Shown: piece after piece, positions 43,949 to 52,010 of the stretch
Layout of the letters: each line of letters opens with the position of its first letter
Position numbering within the stretch: the stretch's first letter is position 1
From: Smaragdicoccus niigatensis DSM 44881 = NBRC 103563
Lineage (GTDB): Bacteria; Actinomycetota; Actinomycetes; Mycobacteriales; Mycobacteriaceae
Length of the DNA stretch: 64,000 nt
Reading direction: 5' to 3'
NCBI RefSeq assembly: GCF_000380645.1
Contig: NZ_AQXZ01000014.1
Coordinates: forward strand, 248,001 to 312,000
Notes under the pieces: model-generated
Databases searched by the model: none
The model's input: only the letters and a program-made list of their open reading frames with translations
Told to the model about the DNA's origin: nothing
Position numbers and translations under genes: made by a program

Positions 43949-45820
43949 GTGAGTATGGAAATGGTGGCGTTTCGCCAGCTGATGCAACGGTCGTCCGGCG
44001 TAGACGATCAGCGTCCGTTCTCGTGGGCGACGGTCAAGCGGGTCGGCACCTTTGCGGGCCCGCACCGCAACCAAATCATCGCGTTCGTCATGTTGAGCGT
44101 CGTGTCTGCCGGGCTCGCGGTGTGGACCCCGGTCCTCGCGGGCCAGGTGGTGAACGGGATCGTCGGCCACAAGGCTGCCGATGTGGTCGTGAAGCTCGCG
44201 CTGTTGATCGCCGGGCTCGCGGTTGCCGATGCTGTTCTGGGTCTCATCATTCGCTGGCTGTCGGCCAACATCGGTGAGGGTCTGATCCTCGATCTGCGCA
44301 CCGCGGTGTTCGATCACGTACAGCGGATGCCGATCGCGTTCTTCACCCGCACCCGGACTGGCGCGCTGGTCAGCCGCCTCAACAACGACGTCATCGGAGC
44401 GCAGCGCGCCTTCAGTGACATCCTGTCGGGCGTCGTGTCGAACATCGTCATGCTCATCCTGACACTGGTGGTCATGGTCGGGATCTCCTGGCAGATCACG
44501 CTGCTCGCGCTCCTCCTTCTTCCGGTCTTCGTGATTCCGGGCCGGCGCATGGGCGACAAGGTCGTCGGAATCCGGCGCGAGGCCGCGAACCTGAACGCGG
44601 CGATGAACACGCAGATGACCGAGCGATTCTCGGCGCCGGGCGCGACTCTCGTGAAGCTGTTCGGACGTCCCGATGCGGAGTCGGCCGAATTCTCGGCACG
44701 CGCGAGCCGGGTCGCCGAGATCGGCGTGCGTTCGGCGTTGCTGCAGACGGTCTTCGTGACCTCGCTGACGCTGGTGTCGTCGCTGGCGGTCGCGCTCGTC
44801 TACGGACTCGGTGGCTACTACGCGATCAAGGGTCAGTTGGACGCCGGAGATGTAGTGGCACTTGCCCTTCTGCTGACCCGCCTGTACACGCCACTCACGT
44901 CGCTGGCCAGCGCGAACGTCGACGTCATGGGCGCGCTGGTGAGCTTCGAGCGGGTCTTCGAGATCCTCGACCTCGAGCCGCTCATCAAGGACAAGCCCGA
45001 CGCGAAGTCGGTTCCAGCCGGCGCGGTGTCGGTGGAACTCGACCACGTGAAATTCGCCTACCCGTCCGCGGACAAGGTCTCGCTGGCGTCGCTGGAGGAG
45101 GTCCGCGTTCTCGACACTCGCGGCGGCGAACAGGTTATTCATGACATCTCACTGCGTGCCGATCCAGGTCAGGTCATTGCCCTCGTGGGTTCGTCGGGTG
45201 CCGGCAAGTCGACGATCGCGCAGCTCGTGGCTCGCCTCTACGACGTCGACTCCGGCGCGGTTCGCCTCAATGGTGTCGACGTGCGCGACCTCTCGGCCGA
45301 GTCGATCCGCCGCACGGTCGGCATGGTGACCCAAGACGGTCACCTCTTCCACGAGACCATTCGCTCGAACCTCACCCTTGCTGCGCACGAAGCCAGTGAC
45401 TCGCAGATCTGGGACGCGTTGGAGCGGGCCCGGTTGGCGGATCTCGTGCGATCCCTGCCGGACCAGCTGGAGACCGTCGTCGGCGAGCGCGGCTATCGAC
45501 TTTCGGGTGGTGAGCGGCAGCGACTGACCATCGCCCGACTGCTGCTGGCGCAGCCGCGAGTCGTGATTCTCGACGAGGCCACGGCCTCGCTCGACTCGAC
45601 CAACGAGGCCGCGGTGCAAGAAGCGCTCAACGAGGCGCTCGATGGACGCACCGCCTTGGTGATTGCCCACCGTTTGTCGACGATTCGCGCAGCCGACCGC
45701 ATCCTGGTGATCGAAGACGGCCGAATCGTCGAGCAGGGCAGCCACATTGAGCTGTTGGCGGCCGGTGGACGGTACGAGGAGCTGTACCGTACGCAGTTCG
45801 AAACCGAGCCGGTGGAATGA
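43949..45820 (+). CDS. ABC exporter, fused membrane and ATPase domains (ABCB/MsbA type)
   Basis: About 623 aa half-transporter, works as a dimer. Six-helix transmembrane domain (about 30-330) and C-terminal ATPase (about 350-610): Walker A VGSSGAGKSTIAQL, Q-loop GMVTQDGHLFH, signature LSGGERQRLTIARLLL, Walker B RVVILDEATASLDS, His in VIAHRLSTI. Likely multidrug or lipid export. Start uncertain: TTG 43946, GTG 43949 and ATG 43955 all fit and no ribosome site is clear. The 33-base palindrome upstream probably controls it; an MMPL transporter gene follows 44 bases downstream. Confidence 0.92.
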   Translation: MSMEMVAFRQLMQRSSGVDDQRPFSWATVKRVGTFAGPHRNQIIAFVMLSVVSAGLAVWTPVLAGQVVNGIVGHKAADVVVKLALLIAGLAVADAVLGLIIRWLSANIGEGLILDLRTAVFDHVQRMPIAFFTRTRTGALVSRLNNDVIGAQRAFSDILSGVVSNIVMLILTLVVMVGISWQITLLALLLLPVFVIPGRRMGDKVVGIRREAANLNAAMNTQMTERFSAPGATLVKLFGRPDAESAEFSARASRVAEIGVRSALLQTVFVTSLTLVSSLAVALVYGLGGYYAIKGQLDAGDVVALALLLTRLYTPLTSLASANVDVMGALVSFERVFEILDLEPLIKDKPDAKSVPAGAVSVELDHVKFAYPSADKVSLASLEEVRVLDTRGGEQVIHDISLRADPGQVIALVGSSGAGKSTIAQLVARLYDVDSGAVRLNGVDVRDLSAESIRRTVGMVTQDGHLFHETIRSNLTLAAHEASDSQIWDALERARLADLVRSLPDQLETVVGERGYRLSGGERQRLTIARLLLAQPRVVILDEATASLDSTNEAAVQEALNEALDGRTALVIAHRLSTIRAADRILVIEDGRIVEQGSHIELLAAGGRYEELYRTQFETEPVE

Positions 45821-45864
45821 CAACAATCCCGAAGTAGCTGTCAGTATGCCGGTATACAGCCAAT

Positions 45865-47997
45865 ATGTATGCCGTGACTGATGTTGCTGCTGAGGCGCCC
45901 CACGATTCGGGGCCGGTGCGCGATCGAAAGAGTTGGGCGCCCGTTGCCGTGTTGCTCCTGGCCCTGGCGGTCATGGCGGGTGCGTTGTTCTATGGCCTCG
46001 GATCGCAGGGTTCGATGGCGCCGACGGTCCTCACGGTCGACGGATCGGATTCCGCCCGCGCGGACGAGATCCTCACCAGCGACTTCACCGTTGGCCGGCC
46101 ACAACTCCTGTTCAAGGTCGACACTCCCAAGGGCGTCGACGACCCGACCATGGAGCAGCAGGGTCTTGCCCTCACCGCACGTATCGCGGCCGCTCCCGGC
46201 GTCACGGAGGCGGGTTCCTACTGGTCCGAGGAAAAGCTCCCACTCATGCGTGGGTCGGACAAAGACTTCGCGCTGATCCTCATCTCGCTGAAGGGCTCAC
46301 GCGCCGAGCAGCGGGATACGGCCGTCCGTCTCATGGACGAGTTCACCGGCAAGCAGGGCGACCTGACGCTGGAACCGACGGGCGAAGTACCGACCCAGAT
46401 TGCGATCGAAAAGCAGAGCCGGCACGACCTCTGGCGTGCGGTCCTACTGCCCGCGCCGATCGTGGTGCTGTTGCTCGTCGCCTTCTTCGGGCCGGTGACG
46501 GCGCTCATCACTCTTGGAATCGGCGCGTTCGGGGTTTCGGTGGGTATCGGCCTGCTGCGCGTCGTCGATCAGTTCACCCCGATGTCCGTTTTCGCGATCA
46601 ATATCGTGACCGCGCTCGGGCTTGGTCTCGCGGCCAACTTCACGCTGTACGTCATCTCCCGGCAACGCCGTGTGGGCAATGCAGCGTCGGCACTGCGGGT
46701 GGTCAGTTTTTCGGTCGCGACCATCGCGGTCGGATCGTGCGCACTGTTCGTCTTCCCGCTGGGGCAGTTGCGATCGTTCGCCTTCGCGGGCATCGTGGGC
46801 GCGATCGGCGCAGGTGTCGGCGCCCTCGTGGTGCTGCCCGCGGTTTTGACCCTGCTGGGTGGCCGAATCAACCGATTCAACACCGGGCTGCTGACGCGGG
46901 GGATCGGCGCTCGGTGGGACGGGCTCGGCCGGGCGATTGTGCGCTGGCCGACGCTGCCGGCACTGATTGCTACTGGCGTGGCGATTGTCATTGCCTCGCC
47001 GGCTGCCCATGGCATCCACTTCGCGGAGTCGAACGAGAAGGTGTTGCCGACCGAGAACTCGGTGCGCGCCACGACCGACGCCATCAATGCGGGGATGGGT
47101 GGTCCTAAGGGAAGCGTCATGGTGGTGCTGCCGGGTGTCGACGCGTCGGCACGCACGACCGAAGTCTCGAACTATGCGACCGAGTTGTCCAAGGTCGACG
47201 GTGTCGTTCGCGTCGACGCTGCGACCGGCTCGTACGCGATGGGCATGCTCGTCAAAGCCCCGTTCGAACAGAGCAAGCGCTTGGCCTCTCCGGAGGGCTC
47301 GGTGCTGAGTGTCGGGATGAAGTATCCCGGCGATGATTCCCGCGCGATCGAACTCGTGCGTTACCTCCGCGGCATGCCAGCGCCCAGCGAACCGCTCGTG
47401 ACGGGCGGTGCGGCATCGATCCTCGATGCCAAGAACGCGCTGGTCAAGTGGCTGCCCGTGGCCGGCGGCCTGCTCGCCGCGTTCGTCGTTCTGGTCATGC
47501 TGTGGTTCAGCCGGAGCGTTGTCACCGGCCTTCTCGCCGTGGTCAGCTGCGGGTTGACCCTCACCGCGATGGTCGGTGCCGTGGTCTATCTGTTCCCGAC
47601 GGGCATCGATGTCGATATGACGATGTTGATGCTGGTCGTGGCGTTCTTCTTCGCGATCGACCGGCACATCTTCCTCATCGGCGCGATCGGCGAGCAACGC
47701 GAAGAGGGCAATTCCTCGGCGACGATCGTGGCGAAGGGAGTCGGGGTGTCGGCTCCGATCATCGTCGGCACGACCATCATCGTGGCGGTCGTCCTCGCGG
47801 CGTTCGCGACCTCCGGCCTGGCTCCGATGCGCATGCTCGGCATCGGACTGGGCGTGGGCGTCATCCTCGACGCGGTCCTCATGCGTCTGCTGCTCGTTCC
47901 GGCGGTCATGACGCTCGCCGGTCCCGTGGTGTGGAAGCTACCGGAACCTGCGGAAAAGCTTGCCGATGCCGGCCGACACCACCGGGGTAATCGGTAG
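45865..47997 (+). CDS. MMPL-family transporter
   Basis: 710 aa RND-superfamily exporter of lipids or small molecules. Twelve helices in two sets, each preceded by an extracytoplasmic loop domain: first loop about 55-185, helices 190-370, second loop about 390-520, helices 525-700. VTALGLGLAANFTLYVISRQRR and its repeat VDMTMLMLVVAFFFAIDRHIF carry the MMPL pattern. Shorter than cell-envelope MmpL3, and no MmpS gene adjoins. Start ATG at 45865, no clear ribosome site; GTG 45874 is an alternative. Its 3' end overlaps the convergent lipase gene by 60 bases. Confidence 0.9.
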   Translation: MYAVTDVAAEAPHDSGPVRDRKSWAPVAVLLLALAVMAGALFYGLGSQGSMAPTVLTVDGSDSARADEILTSDFTVGRPQLLFKVDTPKGVDDPTMEQQGLALTARIAAAPGVTEAGSYWSEEKLPLMRGSDKDFALILISLKGSRAEQRDTAVRLMDEFTGKQGDLTLEPTGEVPTQIAIEKQSRHDLWRAVLLPAPIVVLLLVAFFGPVTALITLGIGAFGVSVGIGLLRVVDQFTPMSVFAINIVTALGLGLAANFTLYVISRQRRVGNAASALRVVSFSVATIAVGSCALFVFPLGQLRSFAFAGIVGAIGAGVGALVVLPAVLTLLGGRINRFNTGLLTRGIGARWDGLGRAIVRWPTLPALIATGVAIVIASPAAHGIHFAESNEKVLPTENSVRATTDAINAGMGGPKGSVMVVLPGVDASARTTEVSNYATELSKVDGVVRVDAATGSYAMGMLVKAPFEQSKRLASPEGSVLSVGMKYPGDDSRAIELVRYLRGMPAPSEPLVTGGAASILDAKNALVKWLPVAGGLLAAFVVLVMLWFSRSVVTGLLAVVSCGLTLTAMVGAVVYLFPTGIDVDMTMLMLVVAFFFAIDRHIFLIGAIGEQREEGNSSATIVAKGVGVSAPIIVGTTIIVAVVLAAFATSGLAPMRMLGIGLGVGVILDAVLMRLLLVPAVMTLAGPVVWKLPEPAEKLADAGRHHRGNR

Positions 47998-49296
47998 TCC
48001 GATCAGCATTCGGACCGTCGTGGCACACAACGACGCGTAGGCGAACGGCCTGGACCGGAATGTCCAGACGGTGCGGATACCTGGTGTGGTCGGACGACCC
48101 TGGACTCGAGCACTGATCCACTCCAGCGCGGTCGGCACCGAGAGCGGCAACCCGCTGAGGTGTTCCGCAAATTGAACCCGAATGTAGGTGACGTCGGCAC
48201 CGGCGGAAATGTAGCGCTCGACCTGACCGTCGACATCGGTGACCGAGATGATCTGGTCGTGGACGGGCTGCACGACGAGCAGCGGGCACGACGGTTTGTG
48301 TGTGCCAAGCTGCAGGTCATCGAGGACCGCGACGACTTCGGGGGTGCCGAGCAACTCTTTGAGCGGCTCGTCGACGTAGTCGTCGAAGTCGGTGTGGGCC
48401 AACCGCAGAATGGCACCGACGGTGGTGAGCCGACCGGCGAGATCCAGTAGCCGACGACCTTCGAGCGTCACGTGGTCGTGGATGACCGCGGACAGCGCCG
48501 GGTAGCGGGGTCGGATCCCGGCGATCACCAACGCGGCGAGCCCGGCATGGAACGTGCCGTTGAGCCGCCAGAAGGCGTTGTGCGGATTGCCGACCGGTGC
48601 ACCGAGGACGCCGCCGACGAGGTTGATCTCCGGGGCGTACGTCCCCGCCATTTCGACCACCCACGACGTCGCCATGCCGCCACCGGAGTATCCCCACGCC
48701 GCGACCGGGACGTCGGAGCGAATGACCCCGTGGTTCATCGCCGCGCGCAGACCATCGAGGACGCGGTAACCCGGTTCGCGCGGAGCACCGAATCGACCGT
48801 CAAGGCCTTCGTGGTCGGTGACCACGACCGCCCAGCCCTTGCGGAGTGCGGCGCCGATGAAGAAGAACTCGATGGGCACCGCGGAGCCGAGCGTCTTGGC
48901 GCCGCGTTGCAGCAGGTAGGACGGGAATCCTTGGGACGTCACGACGTCGATCGCGCACTGGTAGGCCACGACCGGACGCGGAACCGCGGGGTCTGCGCCC
49001 CGCGGTAGCAGAACGGTCGTGACGGCCGCTTCCGGGTGACCGTCGAGGTCGGTGCTGCGATAGAGGAGTTGAACTGCGTCGATCCGCTGGGGCACGACAC
49101 TGAGCGCCGCGACGTGAACGTAGCGGGTGCGAATCACGGTGCCTGGTTCCAGCGCCGCGAACGTGCGTGGCGGTCGGTAGAACGGATCGTCGGCGGGGAG
49201 AAGAGGGCGTTTACGCAGGTCCCATCGCCTGCGCTCGGCAGGCGCGACCGGCGCGGTCGTTGCACCGAACTCGCTGAGCTCAACGCTGACGCTCAT
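47938..49296 (-). CDS. Secretory-lipase-family alpha/beta hydrolase
   Basis: 452 aa, LIP (secretory lipase) family as found in Nocardia and fungi. Nucleophile Ser in AAWGYSGGGMAT (about 205), Asp in VVQPVHDQIISV, His in FAEHLSGLPLS; oxyanion-type VTDHEGLDGRFG. FRRPP-like PFYRPPRTF at about 40 is the family start. No classical signal peptide is visible, so it may be cytoplasmic or have its signal lost. Convergent with the MMPL gene, sharing 60 coding bases. Confidence 0.87.
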   Translation of the reverse strand: MSVSVELSEFGATTAPVAPAERRRWDLRKRPLLPADDPFYRPPRTFAALEPGTVIRTRYVHVAALSVVPQRIDAVQLLYRSTDLDGHPEAAVTTVLLPRGADPAVPRPVVAYQCAIDVVTSQGFPSYLLQRGAKTLGSAVPIEFFFIGAALRKGWAVVVTDHEGLDGRFGAPREPGYRVLDGLRAAMNHGVIRSDVPVAAWGYSGGGMATSWVVEMAGTYAPEINLVGGVLGAPVGNPHNAFWRLNGTFHAGLAALVIAGIRPRYPALSAVIHDHVTLEGRRLLDLAGRLTTVGAILRLAHTDFDDYVDEPLKELLGTPEVVAVLDDLQLGTHKPSCPLLVVQPVHDQIISVTDVDGQVERYISAGADVTYIRVQFAEHLSGLPLSVPTALEWISARVQGRPTTPGIRTVWTFRSRPFAYASLCATTVRMLIGLPITPVVSAGIGKLFRRFR

Positions 49297-49366
49297 AGCA
49301 CCCCACTCGGAAGCATCGTTACTTCACTACCGAATGTAGCGCTTCGACGAAGAATGCCCGCGCCCC

Positions 49367-50707
49367 TTACGGAGTCGACACGATCTGGCGGTACATCCAC
49401 CTGACAGCGCTCGAAACCGGCAGCGGCAAAGCCAGAGCGGCGGGGGCTTGCTCCGCAGGCGCGGTGTCCGCCGGGATCGCCGCCGGGCGGCCCCGGTCTA
49501 CCAAGAGTTCCAGTTCCCGATTGACGAGATCGGCGCGGACCAACATCGTCATGTGTCCGCTGTCCGGCACGGAGACGAACCGTGCTTCGGGAAGCGCGTG
49601 GAGCCAGCCGTCATAGCTCGAAGGCCTGACCAGTCGGTCCTTTTCGCCGGCGATGATCGTCGTCGGGATTGGCGCGAGCCGCCGGAGGTGGGGTCGTTCA
49701 TCGTGTTCGAAGATTCCCGCGATGTGGCTGGCATATCGGCGTGGATTCGATTCGTAGACCATCCGAGCGGTGAGGCGTCGAGCGGTGAGATCGACGCTGT
49801 CGTTTCCGGCGACGGCGAGCCAGCGCATCGCGAGCAGGTAGGGGCCCATCCCCAGTATTCGAAGGGTGAATGCCGGCAGAAGACCGGACAGTCGGGCCAC
49901 TGCGGCGGCGTACTTCTGGATGAGCCACACGACGGGCCGGAAGATCCAGGAAAGGCCGAACCAGACGGCATCCTTGGCCGGACCGGGGGTCGCGTCCAGA
50001 ATCAGGACACCGCGCACCCGGGCGAAGATGTCCGGGCGAATCGCCGCGAGCGCGAAGATGGTCATTCCGCCCATGGAGTGACCGACGAGGACCAACTCGC
50101 GGGTCGGGGCGCACTTATCGATCACGGTCGCGAGATCGTCGGCGAGAACGCGTAGGCCGGGAACGTTGTTGTCGAGTTTTCCGTTTCCGGATCGGCCGTG
50201 CCCGCGGGCGTCGTAGAACACCGCACGGCAGTCGGCGGGGATGGCCGCTCGCTGAAAATGCCAGGCCCGCATGTCATTGCAGATTCCATGCGCGAACACG
50301 ATCGTGCGGGTCGCGTTGGCGGGCCCTTCCACCTCGGTGCGCAAAAGTACGCGGTCGCGTGTCTGGATCTGCCGGGCCAGTCGCTCGGATTTTGGAATCT
50401 GGTCGTAGGGCGATCCGCAGGACAACGAATTGACGTAGACCAGGCCCAGCGCCAATGCGCCGCCGGTCAACACGACTGCGGCGACACCTATTCCTGCTGG
50501 CAGGAGGGCCTCTTTGCCCCCGATCCGGAACAGCACGTAGGCAGCGCCGCCGAGCGCGATGAGAGCGGCGGCTCCGGCGCCGAAACTGAGGCCGAGGAGG
50601 CCGAGAACCTGACGTGCCATCGACGGGCGACGGCGGGCGTACTGCTGGTCGTTCTCACTGAGCCACCAGGGCGATTCGTTGGCCGTCACGCTGTGCCACT
50701 CCTGCAT
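49367..50707 (-). CDS. Membrane-anchored alpha/beta hydrolase
   Basis: 446 aa. Two N-terminal helices (about 33-95), then a hydrolase fold: HGICNDMRAW (oxyanion), YDARGHGRSG, nucleophile in GHSMGG (about 210), Asp region AGEKDRLVRPSS, His in VPDSGHMTM. Pro/Ala-rich C-terminal tail. Likely acts on lipids at the membrane. Starts possible at ATG 50707 or GTG 50689 (the latter with AGGAG eight bases upstream). Two palindromic operators lie at 50716-50756 just upstream, shared with a small overlapping gene. Confidence 0.88.
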   Translation of the reverse strand: MQEWHSVTANESPWWLSENDQQYARRRPSMARQVLGLLGLSFGAGAAALIALGGAAYVLFRIGGKEALLPAGIGVAAVVLTGGALALGLVYVNSLSCGSPYDQIPKSERLARQIQTRDRVLLRTEVEGPANATRTIVFAHGICNDMRAWHFQRAAIPADCRAVFYDARGHGRSGNGKLDNNVPGLRVLADDLATVIDKCAPTRELVLVGHSMGGMTIFALAAIRPDIFARVRGVLILDATPGPAKDAVWFGLSWIFRPVVWLIQKYAAAVARLSGLLPAFTLRILGMGPYLLAMRWLAVAGNDSVDLTARRLTARMVYESNPRRYASHIAGIFEHDERPHLRRLAPIPTTIIAGEKDRLVRPSSYDGWLHALPEARFVSVPDSGHMTMLVRADLVNRELELLVDRGRPAAIPADTAPAEQAPAALALPLPVSSAVRWMYRQIVSTP

Positions 50708-51038
50708 ATCGCTTTTTCCTACAATGTGTAGGAACGTAATCTACAACGTGTAGGAATGCAATGGCTGGCGCGAGAACGAGTTCGATCAGGGTGATGATCC
50801 GGCCGAGGCGAAGGATTAGGTTGTCGGCCTCGGTGACGAATTCGGAGAACTGCTGCATCGTAGAGGTGCCCAACCGGGTGAAGTCGTCCAGCTGGTTGAG
50901 CGTCGTTTCGACCTGGAGGGCTGCCGCGCTAAGTGAGCGGACTCGGCCGGCCATTGCCGAATTGCGCACTCGGGCCCGTGCGGCAGCCACGCGCCCAGGG
51001 TCTTGTCTCGTCGCTGTTGGGGTGGGCGATACCGGCAC
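50655..51038 (-). CDS. Small amphipathic protein, phasin-like in look, unknown
   Basis: About 127 aa (GTG 51038; ATG 50954 or an upstream TTG at 51068 also possible). The clearest coding part is about residues 30-95, with high third-position GC: helices LSAAALQVETTLNQLDDFTR, MQQFSEFVTEADNLILRLG and a hydrophobic end IELVLAPAIAF. The last 30 codons run through the two operators and overlap the hydrolase start by 53 bases, so the genes may be coupled. A third operator copy lies just upstream. Function unknown; the helical amphipathic pattern is only a resemblance. Confidence 0.5.
   Translation of the reverse strand: MPVSPTPTATRQDPGRVAAARARVRNSAMAGRVRSLSAAALQVETTLNQLDDFTRLGTSTMQQFSEFVTEADNLILRLGRIITLIELVLAPAIAFLHVVDYVPTHCRKKRYAGVAQRDGQRIALVAQ
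50716..50756. promoter_or_regulatory. Two palindromic operators before the membrane hydrolase
   Basis: TTCCTACA-ATG-TGTAGGAA (50716-50734) is a perfect 8-3-8 palindrome; AATCTACA-ACG-TGTAGGAA (50738-50756) is a near-perfect second copy. Centres are 22 bases apart, two helical turns, so bound dimers would sit on the same face. They lie 9-49 bases upstream of the hydrolase ATG. The core TACA-N3-TGTA does not match an operator I can name. Confidence 0.65.
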
Positions 51039-51068
51039 CTGCTCCGCCTTCGGTTGACCTCGGACCAA

Positions 51069-51087
51069 TTCCTACATCGTGTAGAAT
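51069..51087. promoter_or_regulatory. Third copy of the TTCCTACA-N3-TGTAGGAA operator
   Basis: TTCCTACA-TCG-TGTAGAAT, 14 of 16 arm bases as in the two copies 330 bases away. It lies in promoter position for the small gene at 50655-51038, which suggests one regulator controls both it and the hydrolase. Confidence 0.55.
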
Positions 51088-51125
51088 TATGGCGGCTCGG
51101 TCGCCTGTCAAGGCGGAGGCGTCGG

Positions 51126-51824
51126 TTACGGCTGGACCGACTTGAGTGCGTTGAGGAGGAACTCCTCGGTCGCGGCCGCCTCGACGCCGAGCGTTCCGAA
51201 GACTCCGCTGCTCTGGTCGATGAGGGCGAGAAGTAGATGCTCGGTACCCACATAGTTGTGGCCGAGACGCAGTGCTTCGCGGACCGTCAGTTCGAGCGCC
51301 TTCTTCGACGCACCGTCGAACGGGATCATCGTCGGGATCTCAGCGCCCTCGGCCGCTGGATTGATCGAGCCGGTTGCCACTTCGGTCAACTGCTCGATGG
51401 AGACGTTCTGCGCCGCAAGGGCTTTGATTGCGAGGCTGTCCGGGCTGGCGGTGAGGCCCAGGATGAGGTGCCCGATCTGGATGTCGGTGTTACCGAGCTT
51501 CCGTGCCTTCTCCTGTGCGGTCACGATCGCCAAACGCGCCTTTTCGGTGAAGCGCGTGAACATGTTCTCGGTTTCCTTGGGCGTGAAGCGCTGCTGCGCG
51601 GCCTGGCGGGTGACGCCGATCGAGCCTCCGATGTCCGTCCAGGAGGCGCCGCTGCGACGGGCCTGGTCGACGAAATGGCCGATCAGGTGGTCGGAGACCT
51701 CGCCGATGTGGTCGGCGATCATCACCGCTGCGGTCAGTTGCTCGAGAGGCTTTTCCGGGTAGCCACGGCGGATGCCTTCGATGAGTTCGTCCAGTCGGAT
51801 GTTCTTCATTGCGTCGCTCGTCAT
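51126..51824 (-). CDS. Clp N-terminal-domain protein with N-terminal HTH
   Basis: 232 aa. N-terminal part (about 1-80): DELIEGIRRGYPEKPLEQLT, then WTDIGGSIGVTRQAAQQRF, a helix-turn-helix-like segment. C-terminal part (about 85-230) is a two-repeat Clp N domain as in ClpC/ClpA: FTRFTEKARLAIVTAQEKAR, IQIGHLILGL, GHNYVGTEHLLLALI. There is no AAA ATPase, so it is not a chaperone by itself; it may be an adaptor or a protein-stress regulator. ATG at 51824. A phased array of four half-sites begins 3 bases upstream, suggesting autoregulation (inference). Confidence 0.88.
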   Translation of the reverse strand: MTSDAMKNIRLDELIEGIRRGYPEKPLEQLTAAVMIADHIGEVSDHLIGHFVDQARRSGASWTDIGGSIGVTRQAAQQRFTPKETENMFTRFTEKARLAIVTAQEKARKLGNTDIQIGHLILGLTASPDSLAIKALAAQNVSIEQLTEVATGSINPAAEGAEIPTMIPFDGASKKALELTVREALRLGHNYVGTEHLLLALIDQSSGVFGTLGVEAAATEEFLLNALKSVQP

Positions 51825-51826
51825 GG

Positions 51827-51874
51827 TGTCAAGGCTAGGTTGACAGGAAGGCACTGTCAACCGTCTCTTGACAG
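51827..51874. promoter_or_regulatory. Phased array of four TTGACA/TGTCAA half-sites
   Basis: TGTCAA (51827-51832), TTGACAG (51840-51846), CTGTCAA (51854-51860) and TTGACAG (51868-51874), alternating in orientation with exactly seven bases between each. Spacing resembles the HAIR element (7-base arms, N7) but the arm sequence differs. It lies directly before the Clp-N/HTH gene start, consistent with a cooperative repressor. Confidence 0.65.
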
Positions 51875-51921
51875 TAGCGCCCGAGGTGCCGGTCAAATCT
51901 GCACCCCATTCGCGTAGAAGT

Positions 51922-51966
51922 ACCCCTAACTTGTCGCTGGCCGTGATGTTTCTGGCAAGTAGGGGT
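51922..51966. repeat. Inverted repeat in the Clp-N/lhgO divergent region
   Basis: ACCCCTAACTTG (51922-51933) pairs with CAAGTAGGGGT (51956-51966), one bulged A, 22-base loop. It is 44 bases upstream of lhgO. Could be an lhgO operator or a leader hairpin; no T-run follows. Confidence 0.4.
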
Positions 51967-52010
51967 GCGGATTTCGTGGGGTCATTGCGTGCTCGGCCAC
52001 AATGCAAGTT

